From NCBI RefSeq assembly GCF_003627795.1, contig NZ_CP032684.1, positions 2,395,001 through 2,459,000 on the forward strand: a DNA stretch of 64,000 nt, written 5' to 3'. This stretch comes from Rhizobium sp. CCGE531 (GTDB lineage: Bacteria; Pseudomonadota; Alphaproteobacteria; Rhizobiales; Rhizobiaceae). The position numbers and the translations under genes were made by a program. Below are positions 37,074 to 45,567 of the stretch, piece by piece; positions within the stretch are counted from its first letter, which is position 1; the number at the start of each line of letters is the position of its first letter. The notes under the pieces are model-generated. The model saw only the letters and a list, made by a program, of their open reading frames with translations. It searched no databases and was not told the origin of the DNA.

Positions 37074-37667
37074 TTACTTTAGCATCGGCCAGAGACTGAG
37101 CACCAGCAGGACGGCCATGCTTATGTTGAACCATTTGAGCCGAACGGGATCGGACAGCCAGTCGCGCAGTACCGAGCCGAAGCCGGCCCAGGTCGATACG
37201 CTCGGCACGTTCACGGCGGCAAATGCCAGCCCGACGAGAAGAACAGTGAAGAGATAGAGCTGTTCGTTGGTGTAGGTCGCCATGGCGGTGACGGCCATCA
37301 CCCAGGCCTTGGGATTGACCCATTGGAACGCGGCGGCGCTCGTGAAGCTCATCGGCTGCGCGGAACCTTCGCTCTCCGTAAGGCTGCGCGAGGTGCCGAT
37401 CTTCCAGGCGATCCAGACGAGATAGGCGCCGCCCGCGAATTTCAGCGCTGTGTAGAGCGCCGGCACCGTATGCAACAACGCGCCCAATCCCAGGCCGACG
37501 CCGAGCAGCAGCGAGAGAAATCCGACGCCGATGCCGAGCATATGTGGGATGGTGCGCCGGAAACCGAAATTCACGCCCGAGGCAAACAGCATCATGTTGT
37601 TCGGCCCTGGGGTGATCGATGTCGTGAACGCAAAAAGTAGAAGAGCCAGAAATGTATCCAGCGCCAT
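37074..37667 (-). CDS. LysE-family exporter
   Basis: 197 residues from ATG 37667 (GGAGGCATC upstream). Six hydrophobic segments and the [18 protein letters not shown] motif near the N-terminus identify the LysE/RhtB family of amino acid exporters. Substrate unknown. It ends 23 bp before the nitrile hydratase alpha gene on the same strand, so it may be cotranscribed with that operon. Confidence 0.88.
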   Translation of the reverse strand: MALDTFLALLLFAFTTSITPGPNNMMLFASGVNFGFRRTIPHMLGIGVGFLSLLLGVGLGLGALLHTVPALYTALKFAGGAYLVWIAWKIGTSRSLTESEGSAQPMSFTSAAAFQWVNPKAWVMAVTAMATYTNEQLYLFTVLLVGLAFAAVNVPSVSTWAGFGSVLRDWLSDPVRLKWFNISMAVLLVLSLWPMLK

Positions 37668-37792
37668 GATGCCTCCAAGGACACCGTGCCCGACAAAGGG
37701 CGGCATCCAAAATTCCTCTCATGCGCGCCAGATGCGGCGACGCATATCCGCGCGACATTAATTCGCTCATGGTCTGAAAGCCATAGGGCCTT

Positions 37793-37805
37793 TGTCACGG
37801 TGACA
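37793..37805. promoter_or_regulatory. Perfect palindrome between LysE and aldo/keto reductase genes
   Basis: TGTCAC-G-GTGACA, a 13-bp perfect inverted repeat in the divergent intergenic gap. A close copy, TGTGACGGTGACA (one base different), occurs at 16373-16385. A regulator site is likely; its protein is not known. Confidence 0.4.
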
Positions 37806-37872
37806 TGGAGGACATCGATTGAAATCCGCCAGGATGGATCTATCCTTCGGCTTTCTGCAGCGAGGACAGACC

Positions 37873-38718
37873 ATGCGTGAGCCCATTCCCACCGTCACCC
37901 TCCCCTCCGGCATCGCTGTTCCCGCACTCGGCCAGGGGACATGGAACATGGGAGAGAATGCCGCGACCGCCCGGGACGAGATCGCCAGCCTCAAGACCGG
38001 CCTCGACCTCGGCATGACACTGGTCGACACGGCGGAAATGTATGCAGATGGCGGCTCGGAGGAGATCGTCGGCAAGGCGATCGAAGGGCGTCGCGACGAA
38101 GTCTTCCTGGTCAGCAAGGTCTATCCCGCCAATGCCAGCCGCAAAGGCGCGGTCGAAGCCTGCGAACGCAGCCTGAAGCGCCTGAACACTGACCGCATCG
38201 ATCTCTATCTGCTGCATTGGCGCGGCAACTATCCGCTCGAAGAGACGGTGGAAGCCTTCGAAGGCTTGAAAGCCGCCGGCAAGATCGAGGCCTGGGGCGT
38301 CTCGAATTTCGACGTTGATGATATGGATGAATTGCTTTCCGTGCCGAACGGCGGCAATGTCGCCGCCAATCAGGTGCTCTACAATCTCGCCCGGCGCGGG
38401 ATCGAATATGACTTGCTGCCCTGGTGCCAGGAGCGCGGCATTCCGATCATGGCCTATTCGCCGATCGAGCAAGGCCGCCTGCTCCATCATCCCGAACTGA
38501 TCCGCATCGCCAAGACCTATCAGGCCACGTCCGCCCAGATCGCGCTTGCCTTTCTGCTGGAGCGCGACGGCGTGATATCGATCCCGAAATCCTCGAACCC
38601 ACAGCGCATCGAGGAAAACCGCGACTCGATAGATGTCGACATGACAGACGAGGATTGGGCCGTCCTCGACGCCGCTTTCCCGCCGCCATCGCGAAAGAAG
38701 GCGCTGGACATGCTGTAA
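37873..38718 (+). CDS. Aldo/keto reductase (AKR type II, 2,5-diketogluconate-like)
   Basis: 281 residues from ATG 37873 (GAGGAC upstream). Catalytic residues: [10 protein letters not shown] (Asp, Tyr), VSKVYP (Lys) and LYLLHWRG (His). The [24 protein letters not shown] pattern matches the DkgA/YvgN group. A longer in-frame start (37819) lacks a ribosome binding site. NADPH-dependent carbonyl reductase; substrate unknown. Divergent from the LysE gene. Confidence 0.87.
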   Translation: MREPIPTVTLPSGIAVPALGQGTWNMGENAATARDEIASLKTGLDLGMTLVDTAEMYADGGSEEIVGKAIEGRRDEVFLVSKVYPANASRKGAVEACERSLKRLNTDRIDLYLLHWRGNYPLEETVEAFEGLKAAGKIEAWGVSNFDVDDMDELLSVPNGGNVAANQVLYNLARRGIEYDLLPWCQERGIPIMAYSPIEQGRLLHHPELIRIAKTYQATSAQIALAFLLERDGVISIPKSSNPQRIEENRDSIDVDMTDEDWAVLDAAFPPPSRKKALDML

Positions 38719-38720
38719 GC

Positions 38721-39749
38721 TTAGACCGCCGCCTTCTGCTGCGAGATGATCAGCTCGATCGCTCGAAATACATCGATCTCTCGCCAATCGGCGGGATCGC
38801 GATAGGTCGGATAAAGCGAAAAGGCGGCGGCGGCGATCTGGTCGATAGTCCGCCGCTTCGTCCGACGCCCGGCAAGCGCGGCTTTGGTATAGACACCGAA
38901 ACGATCTTCGGTCACGCCCCAGCCCGCATAGAAGGGCGCGGCATAACAGCGAACCGGAATGCCGCGCAGCAGCGCATCGAAGCCGAACTGGCTCGAGACC
39001 GTCCAGACTTCGTCGACCACATCGAGAATAGATGCCACCGACACGGCATCGTCCATCATCACCACATCGCCTTTGGGCACCGAGCCCGTAAGATATCCCT
39101 TACGGAGCCCGGCCATCACATCCGGGTGGGTACGAATGAGGCATTGTGCATCGCTCGCCAGCCCATCGGCGAGCATCTTCTCGAACGATGCATTTGAACC
39201 GAGTGCCCTACCGACGGAAACGTCACCCACGACCTGATCGACAAGCAGAATGCGCCGCTTTGCCGTTCGCTCGATGCGCGGCGTCCGATGCGGAAGATGA
39301 TTGTATTTCGAAAGCTTATTGAGAACGATCTGCTCGCGGATGGCGCGGCCGAGATCTTCGACCTGCCCGGCTTCCTCTATCAGTCGCTCGAGCCGCGACG
39401 GCCTGTTTGCATCGACGGGCAGGCCAAGATCGTCGATGACGATGGAAAGCGGAATGGCGCCGGTCTTGCCGAGCCCCACGGAGCGCAGGAAACCATCCTC
39501 CAGATGCCAATGCGGCAATCGACGGAACCGTGCAATCCTATCCGCCATTTTGGCCGGTGCGCGGCCGCCCCAGGAAACGATGCCGCCTATGCCTGGAGAA
39601 AGGAGCGATGCGAGCTTCCGTGAGCCAAAATAATGTCCGAGCCAAGGGAAGTCGCCACGGACGAAAAGCGCGGCACCGAGACGCATATCCGCCGGCGGAT
39701 GCCAAGGCTTTTCGCCGATATCTGGCAAAGTCTCGCCGGCAAGAACTGC
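38721..39749 (-). CDS. Capsular polysaccharide biosynthesis protein (KpsC-like, Capsule_synth)
   Basis: 342 residues from a GTG at 39749, where GGGGAA lies 7 bases upstream; the in-frame TTG at 39770 is also possible. The EDGFLRSVGLGK motif near residue 90 and the C-terminal SQFGFDALLRGIPVRCYAAPFYAGWGVT are hallmarks of the KpsC/KpsS group, beta-Kdo transferases that build the lipid anchor of capsules. Only a single transferase domain is present. The neighbouring genes are metabolic, so no capsule cluster is implied. Confidence 0.82.
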   Translation of the reverse strand, partial: AVLAGETLPDIGEKPWHPPADMRLGAALFVRGDFPWLGHYFGSRKLASLLSPGIGGIVSWGGRAPAKMADRIARFRRLPHWHLEDGFLRSVGLGKTGAIPLSIVIDDLGLPVDANRPSRLERLIEEAGQVEDLGRAIREQIVLNKLSKYNHLPHRTPRIERTAKRRILLVDQVVGDVSVGRALGSNASFEKMLADGLASDAQCLIRTHPDVMAGLRKGYLTGSVPKGDVVMMDDAVSVASILDVVDEVWTVSSQFGFDALLRGIPVRCYAAPFYAGWGVTEDRFGVYTKAALAGRRTKRRTIDQIAAAAFSLYPTYRDPADWREIDVFRAIELIISQQKAAV

Positions 39750-39841
39750 CACCTTATTTCCCCGCTGCAAAGAGCCCGCTGATCCGGGCCGGACGTCGCA
39801 AGGCTAAGCGACGCCCGCTGACCGGTCAACGATGCGGGCTC

Positions 39842-40414
39842 TTACATCCCCTGCGAGCCGCGGTTCATCGCGGCAATGCCGGTGCGGCAGACTTCGATGA
39901 GGCCGAGCGGCTTGATGATGGCGATGAACTGATCGATCTTCGAGGACTTGCCGGTGATCTCGAGAATGAAATGCTCGACGGTCGCATCCACCACCTTGGC
40001 ATGGAAGGCATCGGCGAGCCGCAACGTTTCGGCACGCATCTCCCCGCTTCCGGTCACCTTCAACAGCGCCACTTCGCGCTCGATCGGCCGCTCCTGGCCG
40101 AGTTCGCGGGCGCGCACCGTGAGATCGACGACGCGGTGAACCGGAACGATGCGCTCAAGCTGTGCCTTGATCTGCTCCAGCACCTGCGGCGTGCCGCGCG
40201 TTACCACAGTGATCCGCGACAGATGCGCCTGATGCTCGGTCTCCGAAACCGTGAGGCTTTCGATGTTGTAGCCTCGGCCGGAGAAAAGACCGATGACGCG
40301 GGCAAGAACGCCCGGCTCGTTATCGACAAGCACCGAAAGCGTATGGCTCTCGACTGCAGCCGTTTCCGGCGAAATGAAGTAGGCGGAGCCCGTGGGTTGA
40401 AGGTGTGCGTTCAT
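39842..40414 (-). CDS. ilvH: Acetolactate synthase small (regulatory) subunit
   Basis: 190 residues. Two ACT-type domains: LSVLVDNEPGVLARVIGLFSGRGYNIESLTVS at the N-terminus binds valine for feedback inhibition, and REVALLKVTGSGEMRAETLRLADAFHAKVVDATVEHFILEITG follows. Partner of the large subunit encoded 89 bp upstream. An ACAAGGATA ribosome binding site precedes the ATG. Expression shared with ilvI from the attenuated promoter at 42469. Confidence 0.94.
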   Translation of the reverse strand: MNAHLQPTGSAYFISPETAAVESHTLSVLVDNEPGVLARVIGLFSGRGYNIESLTVSETEHQAHLSRITVVTRGTPQVLEQIKAQLERIVPVHRVVDLTVRARELGQERPIEREVALLKVTGSGEMRAETLRLADAFHAKVVDATVEHFILEITGKSSKIDQFIAIIKPLGLIEVCRTGIAAMNRGSQGM

Positions 40415-40503
40415 TATCCTTGTTCCGTTTCCTCGGTTCTTGTTCGGCATGCCGGCGAGATCGGCTGCTGGGACACGGCTTCTGCCGCGCCCCGGCTTAT
40501 CGA

Positions 40504-42297
40504 TCAGACGAGCTGGCGACCCTTGGCGTCGATGGCGTTGGCGACAGCCTCGTCGGTCGCTTCGTCCGGTAGCAGCATTTCGTTGTGCGCCTTGCCCGAG
40601 GGGATCATCGGGAAGCAGTTGGCGAGATTGGCGACACGGCAATCGAAAATGACCGGCTTGTTGACGTCGATCATCTCCTGGATCATGGCGTCGAGTTCGC
40701 CCGGCTTTTCGCAGCGCAGGCCGACGGCGCCATAGGCTTCCGCGAGCTTGACGAAATCGGGCATCGCTTCCGTGTAGGAATTGGAAAGGCGATTGCCGTG
40801 CAGCAGCTGCTGCCACTGGCGCACCATGCCCATGTACTGGTTGTTCAGGATGAAGATCTTGATCGGCGCATTGTGCTGGATGGCCGCCGACATTTCCTGA
40901 ATGCACATCTGGATCGAGGCGTCGCCGGCAATGTCGATGACCAGGCTTTCCGGATGGGCGATCTGCACGCCGAGCGCCGCCGGCAGGCCGTAGCCCATGG
41001 TGCCGAGGCCGCCCGAGGTCATCCAGCGGTTCGGCTGTTCGAAACCGTAGAACTGCGCCGCCCACATCTGGTGCTGGCCGACTTCGGTCGTGATGTAGGT
41101 ATCGCGATGCTTGGTCAGCTCATAGAGGCGCTGGATCGCATATTGCGGCATGATGACGTCGTCGTTCGGCTTGTAGGCGAAGGAATTACGCGCACGCCAG
41201 CGGGCGATGTTGCCCCACCAGTCGCCAAGACGATCCGCGGCCGGCTTCTGCGGCAGCGCCCGCCACAGGCGAACCATGTCTTCCAGAACATTGCCGACAT
41301 CACCGAGGATGCCGATATCGACATGAACGTTCTTGTTGATCGACGACGGATCGATGTCGATGTGGATCTTCTTCGAATTCGGCGAGAAAGCATTCAGACG
41401 GCCGGTAATACGGTCGTCGAAGCGCGCGCCTATACAGACCATGACGTCGCAATCATGCATCCCCATATTGGCCTCGTAGGAGCCGTGCATGCCCAGCATG
41501 CCGAGCCAACTCTTGCCCGATGCCGGATAGGCGCCGAGGCCCATCAGCGTCGACGTGATCGGGAAGCCGGTCAGCTCGACCAGTTCGCGCAGCAGCTTCG
41601 AGGCTTCCGGACCGGAGTTGACGACGCCGCCACCGGAATAGATGACCGGCTGGCGCGCATTCTTCATCAACTCGATCGCCTGGGTGATCTTGTTGAGATC
41701 GCCCTGAACCTTCGGCTGATAGCTCTTCTGTGCATCATGCGCTTCCGGCGGCGTATAGGTGCCGGTGGCAAACTGAACATCCTTCGGAATGTCAACAACA
41801 ACAGGACCGGGACGGCCTGATTGCGCGATGCGGAAGGCTTCATGAATGACGGCGGCGAGCTGGTTGACGTCCTTGACCAGCCAGTTGTGCTTGGTGCAGG
41901 GCCGCGTGATGCCGACCGTATCGCATTCCTGGAAAGCGTCCGAGCCGATCAGCGAAGTCGGAACCTGGCCAGTCAGGCAGACCAGCGGGATCGAGTCCAT
42001 CAAGGCGTCCTGCAGCGGCGTGACGGCATTCGTCGCGCCGGGACCGGAGGTGACCAGCATGACGCCGACCTTGCCGGTGGAGCGGGCATAACCTTCGGCC
42101 GCGTGGCCGGCGCCCTGCTCGTGGCGAACGAGAATGTGCTGGATGTCGTCCTGCTGGAAAATCTCGTCGTAGATCGGAAGCACCGCGCCGCCCGGATAAC
42201 CGAAGATGTGTTCGACGCCGTTGTCCTTGAGCGCCCGCAACACGATCTCCGCGCCTGTCATTCGATTGCCGCTCGCCTGATTATCTGTGCCGGTCAT
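40504..42297 (-). CDS. ilvI: Acetolactate synthase large subunit
   Basis: 597 residues from ATG 42297 (an in-frame ATG 12 codons later is possible). ThDP enzyme: GYPGGAVLPIYDE with the catalytic glutamate in VRHEQGAGHAAEGYAR, and the ThDP-binding GDASIQMCIQEM...ILNN. The FAD-binding middle domain is present. It condenses pyruvate (or 2-oxobutyrate) into acetolactate, first step of valine, leucine and isoleucine synthesis. Controlled by the leader at 42355-42469. Confidence 0.95.
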   Translation of the reverse strand: MTGTDNQASGNRMTGAEIVLRALKDNGVEHIFGYPGGAVLPIYDEIFQQDDIQHILVRHEQGAGHAAEGYARSTGKVGVMLVTSGPGATNAVTPLQDALMDSIPLVCLTGQVPTSLIGSDAFQECDTVGITRPCTKHNWLVKDVNQLAAVIHEAFRIAQSGRPGPVVVDIPKDVQFATGTYTPPEAHDAQKSYQPKVQGDLNKITQAIELMKNARQPVIYSGGGVVNSGPEASKLLRELVELTGFPITSTLMGLGAYPASGKSWLGMLGMHGSYEANMGMHDCDVMVCIGARFDDRITGRLNAFSPNSKKIHIDIDPSSINKNVHVDIGILGDVGNVLEDMVRLWRALPQKPAADRLGDWWGNIARWRARNSFAYKPNDDVIMPQYAIQRLYELTKHRDTYITTEVGQHQMWAAQFYGFEQPNRWMTSGGLGTMGYGLPAALGVQIAHPESLVIDIAGDASIQMCIQEMSAAIQHNAPIKIFILNNQYMGMVRQWQQLLHGNRLSNSYTEAMPDFVKLAEAYGAVGLRCEKPGELDAMIQEMIDVNKPVIFDCRVANLANCFPMIPSGKAHNEMLLPDEATDEAVANAIDAKGRQLV

Positions 42298-42354
42298 ACG
42301 TTTGTTCCGCTGTCTGCTGGAGGTTTGGAAAGATGAAATCTCGATTTCGGGCAT

Positions 42355-42378
42355 AAAAAAAGGCCCCTTGGGGAGCCT
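42355..42378 (-). terminator. Attenuator terminator of ilvIH
   Basis: On the minus strand AGGCTCCCC / GGGGCCT followed by seven T residues, 58 bp before the ilvI ATG and 35 bases after the leader peptide stop. Position, hairpin and T-run fit a transcription attenuator. Confidence 0.85.
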
Positions 42379-42386
42379 GTCATCTA

Positions 42387-42434
42387 GCGCATGGGTGGCT
42401 ATCGCCGGATGGTTACACCATCCTGCCCATGCGC
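42387..42434 (-). promoter_or_regulatory. Nested anti-/pre-terminator hairpins of the ilv leader
   Basis: A 9-bp stem (GCGCATGGG at 42426-42434 pairs with CCCATGCGC at 42387-42395) encloses a 7-bp hairpin (GGATGGT / ACCATCC, 42407-42423). The outer arm covers the end of the leader ORF, so ribosome position on the leader would decide which structure forms. Exact competing pairs need RNA folding. Confidence 0.6.
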
Positions 42435-42469
42435 TTTCCCACCACGATAAGAACGATCGAGTTTTTCAT
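42413..42469 (-). CDS. ilvIH leader peptide, 18 aa
   Basis: Encodes MKNSIVLIVVGKRMGRMV, with the codons ATC GTT CTT ATC GTG GTG for Ile-Val-Leu-Ile-Val-Val in a row at residues 5-10, the three end products of the pathway. No ribosome binding site exists; the predicted transcription start coincides with the ATG, so the leader is probably translated from a leaderless mRNA, as known for trpL in rhizobia. Stalling on these codons would prevent the downstream terminator from forming. Confidence 0.85.
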   Translation of the reverse strand: MKNSIVLIVVGKRMGRMV

Positions 42470-42477
42470 GGGGCGAA

Positions 42478-42506
42478 GTGATAGACAGAAAATTTCGAAG
42501 CGTCAA
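42478..42506 (-). promoter_or_regulatory. Promoter of the ilvIH leader
   Basis: Minus strand -35 TTGACG (42506-42501), 17-bp spacer and -10 TATCAC (42483-42478). Transcription would start about 7 bases later, at 42469-42471, on or next to the leader ATG. Confidence 0.65.
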
Positions 42507-42639
42507 CGCGTCAAGCAATAAAAAATCGCGGCCCCACCGAAAGCCTATAAGCAGAAACCCTTTAAAAGCATGGGCGACCGACAGGATTTTGTTAAGCCGC
42601 CGTCTCTATGCTCCGGCGTCGAATAGTTGGGGTAGCTGT

Positions 42640-44670
42640 TTGCTGAACAATGATCTGCAGACGTCCGGCAAGGCTGGAGATTCTGATCGCCGCGACAAAT
42701 TGAAACCGGGAAATCGCTTCCTCGGTCGTGTCGTCGCGTGCAACGGCTCAAGAGCAACGATCGCCGCCGTCGCCGAGGCCGGCGGGACCGACCTCACCGA
42801 ACTCTGGTCGGTCGGCAGGCTGATTTCCATCAGCGTCGGGTCGAACCGCGTGGCCGCCCTCGTCTATTCGATGAACACCCAAAGCGTCGGCTGGGGCGAA
42901 GAACAGGACAATCTCTTCCGCATCGAAGTCGAACTTCTGGGCGAGGTCCATGTCGGGCCTGATGGCCGCGAGGAATTTTCGAGCGGCATTACAGCCTACC
43001 CCTATCTCGGCGCGATTGCGCATCGCATCCGTGCCGCCGATCTCATACGCATCTTCGATGCCGGCAAGGATAGCAGCTGCGTCATCGGCAAGCTGACGCA
43101 GGATGAAAGCATCGACGCCGCCATTCATATCCCCTCGATGCTGTCGAAGCATTTCGCCGTCGTCGGCTCCACGGGCGTCGGCAAATCCACCGCCGTCTCG
43201 CTGCTGCTGCACAAGGCGATCAGCGCCGATCCGAAACTGCGCGTGCTGATCCTCGACCCGCACAATGAATTTGCCTCCGCCTTTCCCCGGCACGCCGTCG
43301 TCATCGACACCGATACGCTCGATCTGCCCTTCTGGCTGATGCGGCTGGAAGAATTCAGCGAAGTCGTCTTTCGCGGCCGTCCAGCGGTACCCGAAGAGCT
43401 CGATGCGTTGCGCGACCTCATTCCGGAAGCAAGGCGCGCCTTCCGCGGCAGTGATTCAAACCTGATGCGCCGCCAAACGGAAAAGTCCTCCGTGACGGCG
43501 GATACACCGGTTCCCTACCGCATGGCCGATCTGCTGGCGCTGATCGACGAGCGCATCGGCCGGCTGGAGGGCCGCCAGGAAAAGCCGCATCTGCGCTCCC
43601 TGAAAATGCGCATCATCTCGGCGATCAACGATCCGCGCTATCACTTCATGTTCTCCAACAATACGATCACCGATACGATCATGGAGACGATCGCCAAGAT
43701 CTTCCGCATTCCTGGCGACGGTAAGCCGATCTGCACGTTCCAGCTGGCCGGGATCCCTTCGGAAGTCATCAATTCCGTGGCCTCGGTCCTCTGCCGCATG
43801 GCGTTCGAGCTGGCGCTCTGGAGCGACGGCGCGATCCATATGCTCGTCGTCTGCGAGGAAGCACACCGCTACATTCCCGCCGATCCGACGCTGGGCTTCT
43901 TCCCGACGCGCCAGGCCATCGCCCGCATCGCCAAGGAAGGGCGCAAATACGGCGTATCGCTCGGCATCATCACCCAGCGCCCAGGTGAGCTCGATCAGAC
44001 GATCCTCTCGCAGTGCTCGACGCTCTTCGCCATGCGCCTTGCCAATGATCGCGACCAGGAAATCATCCGTTCGGCTATCCCGAACTCCTCGATCTCGACG
44101 ACCAGTTTCCTGTCCTCCATAGGCAACGGCGAAGCTATCGCCTTCGGTGAGGCCATTGCCGTGCCGATGCGCATGCGCTTTTCCCGCGTGGAAGACCATC
44201 TGCTGCCGAAAGCAAGCGGCAGCACAGCGAAGACCAGCGAGGATTCTCCGGATACGGTCGATCTGCGCACGATCATCAGCCGCATGCGCTCGATTACGGG
44301 TCCCGATATCAGCGCCTTACAACAGAACTACGGCGCCGCAACGGACATGGCAACCGAGATCGGGAATGATTTCGACGATCTGCCTTTCGTGCAGACAACA
44401 CCACGTACAGCGGAAGCCGATGCGCCGCCGATCGAACCCTATCGTCCCGACATGCTGCCCGGCACGGCCGCCCAGCAGACTGCAGCGCCGGCGCAGACAT
44501 CGATCGACAGCAGGCTTGCGGACCTGCGCCGCGAATTCCGAAGCGGCGACACGGCCGCGCGCCCGACGTCTGCAAGAGAACCCCTACCGTCGCTCAGGCG
44601 GGAACCCGGCCTTTCGCTGCGGGACAGTATCCTGAAAAAACCGCTGAGCAGTCTTTACGACAAGGATTGA
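42640..44670 (+). CDS. HerA-like DUF87 ATPase/helicase
   Basis: 676 residues from a TTG at 42640 (weak GGGG upstream; start uncertain, since the frame is open back to 42478 but that region contains the ilv promoter). HAS-barrel-like N-terminal domain, Walker A VVGSTGVGKSTAVSLLL, Walker B VCEEAHRYIP and the arginine-finger region TQRPGELDQTILSQCST match HerA hexameric translocases. C-terminal 130 residues are disordered and proline-rich. No NurA nuclease partner is next to it. HerA usually acts in DNA end resection or in phage defence. Confidence 0.82.
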   Translation: MLNNDLQTSGKAGDSDRRDKLKPGNRFLGRVVACNGSRATIAAVAEAGGTDLTELWSVGRLISISVGSNRVAALVYSMNTQSVGWGEEQDNLFRIEVELLGEVHVGPDGREEFSSGITAYPYLGAIAHRIRAADLIRIFDAGKDSSCVIGKLTQDESIDAAIHIPSMLSKHFAVVGSTGVGKSTAVSLLLHKAISADPKLRVLILDPHNEFASAFPRHAVVIDTDTLDLPFWLMRLEEFSEVVFRGRPAVPEELDALRDLIPEARRAFRGSDSNLMRRQTEKSSVTADTPVPYRMADLLALIDERIGRLEGRQEKPHLRSLKMRIISAINDPRYHFMFSNNTITDTIMETIAKIFRIPGDGKPICTFQLAGIPSEVINSVASVLCRMAFELALWSDGAIHMLVVCEEAHRYIPADPTLGFFPTRQAIARIAKEGRKYGVSLGIITQRPGELDQTILSQCSTLFAMRLANDRDQEIIRSAIPNSSISTTSFLSSIGNGEAIAFGEAIAVPMRMRFSRVEDHLLPKASGSTAKTSEDSPDTVDLRTIISRMRSITGPDISALQQNYGAATDMATEIGNDFDDLPFVQTTPRTAEADAPPIEPYRPDMLPGTAAQQTAAPAQTSIDSRLADLRREFRSGDTAARPTSAREPLPSLRREPGLSLRDSILKKPLSSLYDKD

Positions 44671-45554
44671 GGCTGCAAGCTCAGGCGCTCCCAGCTCTCA
44701 TCCATCTGATTGCGAAACCAGGTCATCTGCCGCTTGGCATATTGCCGCGTCGCCGCTGCTCCGGTTTCGATGACCTCTTCCCGCGTCATCTCGCCCTTCA
44801 GCATCGCGGCGATCTGCGACACGCCGATCGCCTTCATGACCGGCGTCTCCGGCGGCAGGTCCAATGCCAGCAAAGCCCGCACCTCCTCCTCCGCGCCCAT
44901 TGCCAGCATGTTCTCGAAGCGGTTGTCGATGCGCTGGTGCAGCACGGCACGCTCGGGCAGGACAACGATCTTGCGGGCACGATCGGGATCGATGACCATT
45001 GGCCCGGACCTGCCCTGAAAAGCTGCAATCGACCGGCCTGTCGCCTCCATCACCTCCAGGGCGCGGACGATACGCTGTCCATCCTGCGAGTTCAGCGTCT
45101 CCGCAACGGCGCCGTCGCGTTCTGCAAGCTCGCGGTGCAGCGCCTCCGCCCCTTCCGCCAGCAGTCGACCACGAAGCCGGCTGCGAACCTCAGGCGGAAT
45201 TTCGGGCATGTCGGAAAGTCCGCCGGTCAGCGCCTTGAAATAAAGTCCCGTGCCACCGACGAAGACAGGCATTCGCCCCTCGCCGCGCAGCTGCTCGACC
45301 AATTGGCTGGCCTCGCGCAACCAGACGCCGGTGGAATAGGCCCGGCCCGCCGGGACATGGCCATAAAGATGATGCGGAATGCCGTCCATATCGGCCTCGG
45401 AGGGCCGCGCTGTAAGGATGCGCAGGGTGTCGTAGACCTGCATGCTGTCGGCATTGATGACGACGCCGCCGTGCGAACGGGCCAATTCTACCGCCAGCGC
45501 GGACTTGCCGCTGGCGGTCGGCCCGGTTATCAGGATCGCGTCGATATTGCTCAT
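44655..45554 (-). CDS. miaA: tRNA dimethylallyltransferase
   Basis: 299 residues from ATG 45554 (an in-frame ATG at 45569 is possible). Walker A GPTASGKSALAVELA, the INADSMQVYD motif, and the GGTGLYFKAL motif are all MiaA. It adds the dimethylallyl group to A37 of tRNAs reading UNN codons. Its 3' end overlaps the HerA gene by 16 bases. Divergent from serB, with only 13 bp between the two ATG codons. Confidence 0.94.
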   Translation of the reverse strand: MSNIDAILITGPTASGKSALAVELARSHGGVVINADSMQVYDTLRILTARPSEADMDGIPHHLYGHVPAGRAYSTGVWLREASQLVEQLRGEGRMPVFVGGTGLYFKALTGGLSDMPEIPPEVRSRLRGRLLAEGAEALHRELAERDGAVAETLNSQDGQRIVRALEVMEATGRSIAAFQGRSGPMVIDPDRARKIVVLPERAVLHQRIDNRFENMLAMGAEEEVRALLALDLPPETPVMKAIGVSQIAAMLKGEMTREEVIETGAAATRQYAKRQMTWFRNQMDESWERLSLQPQSLS

Positions 45555-45567
45555 AAGGTTTCTGCTC

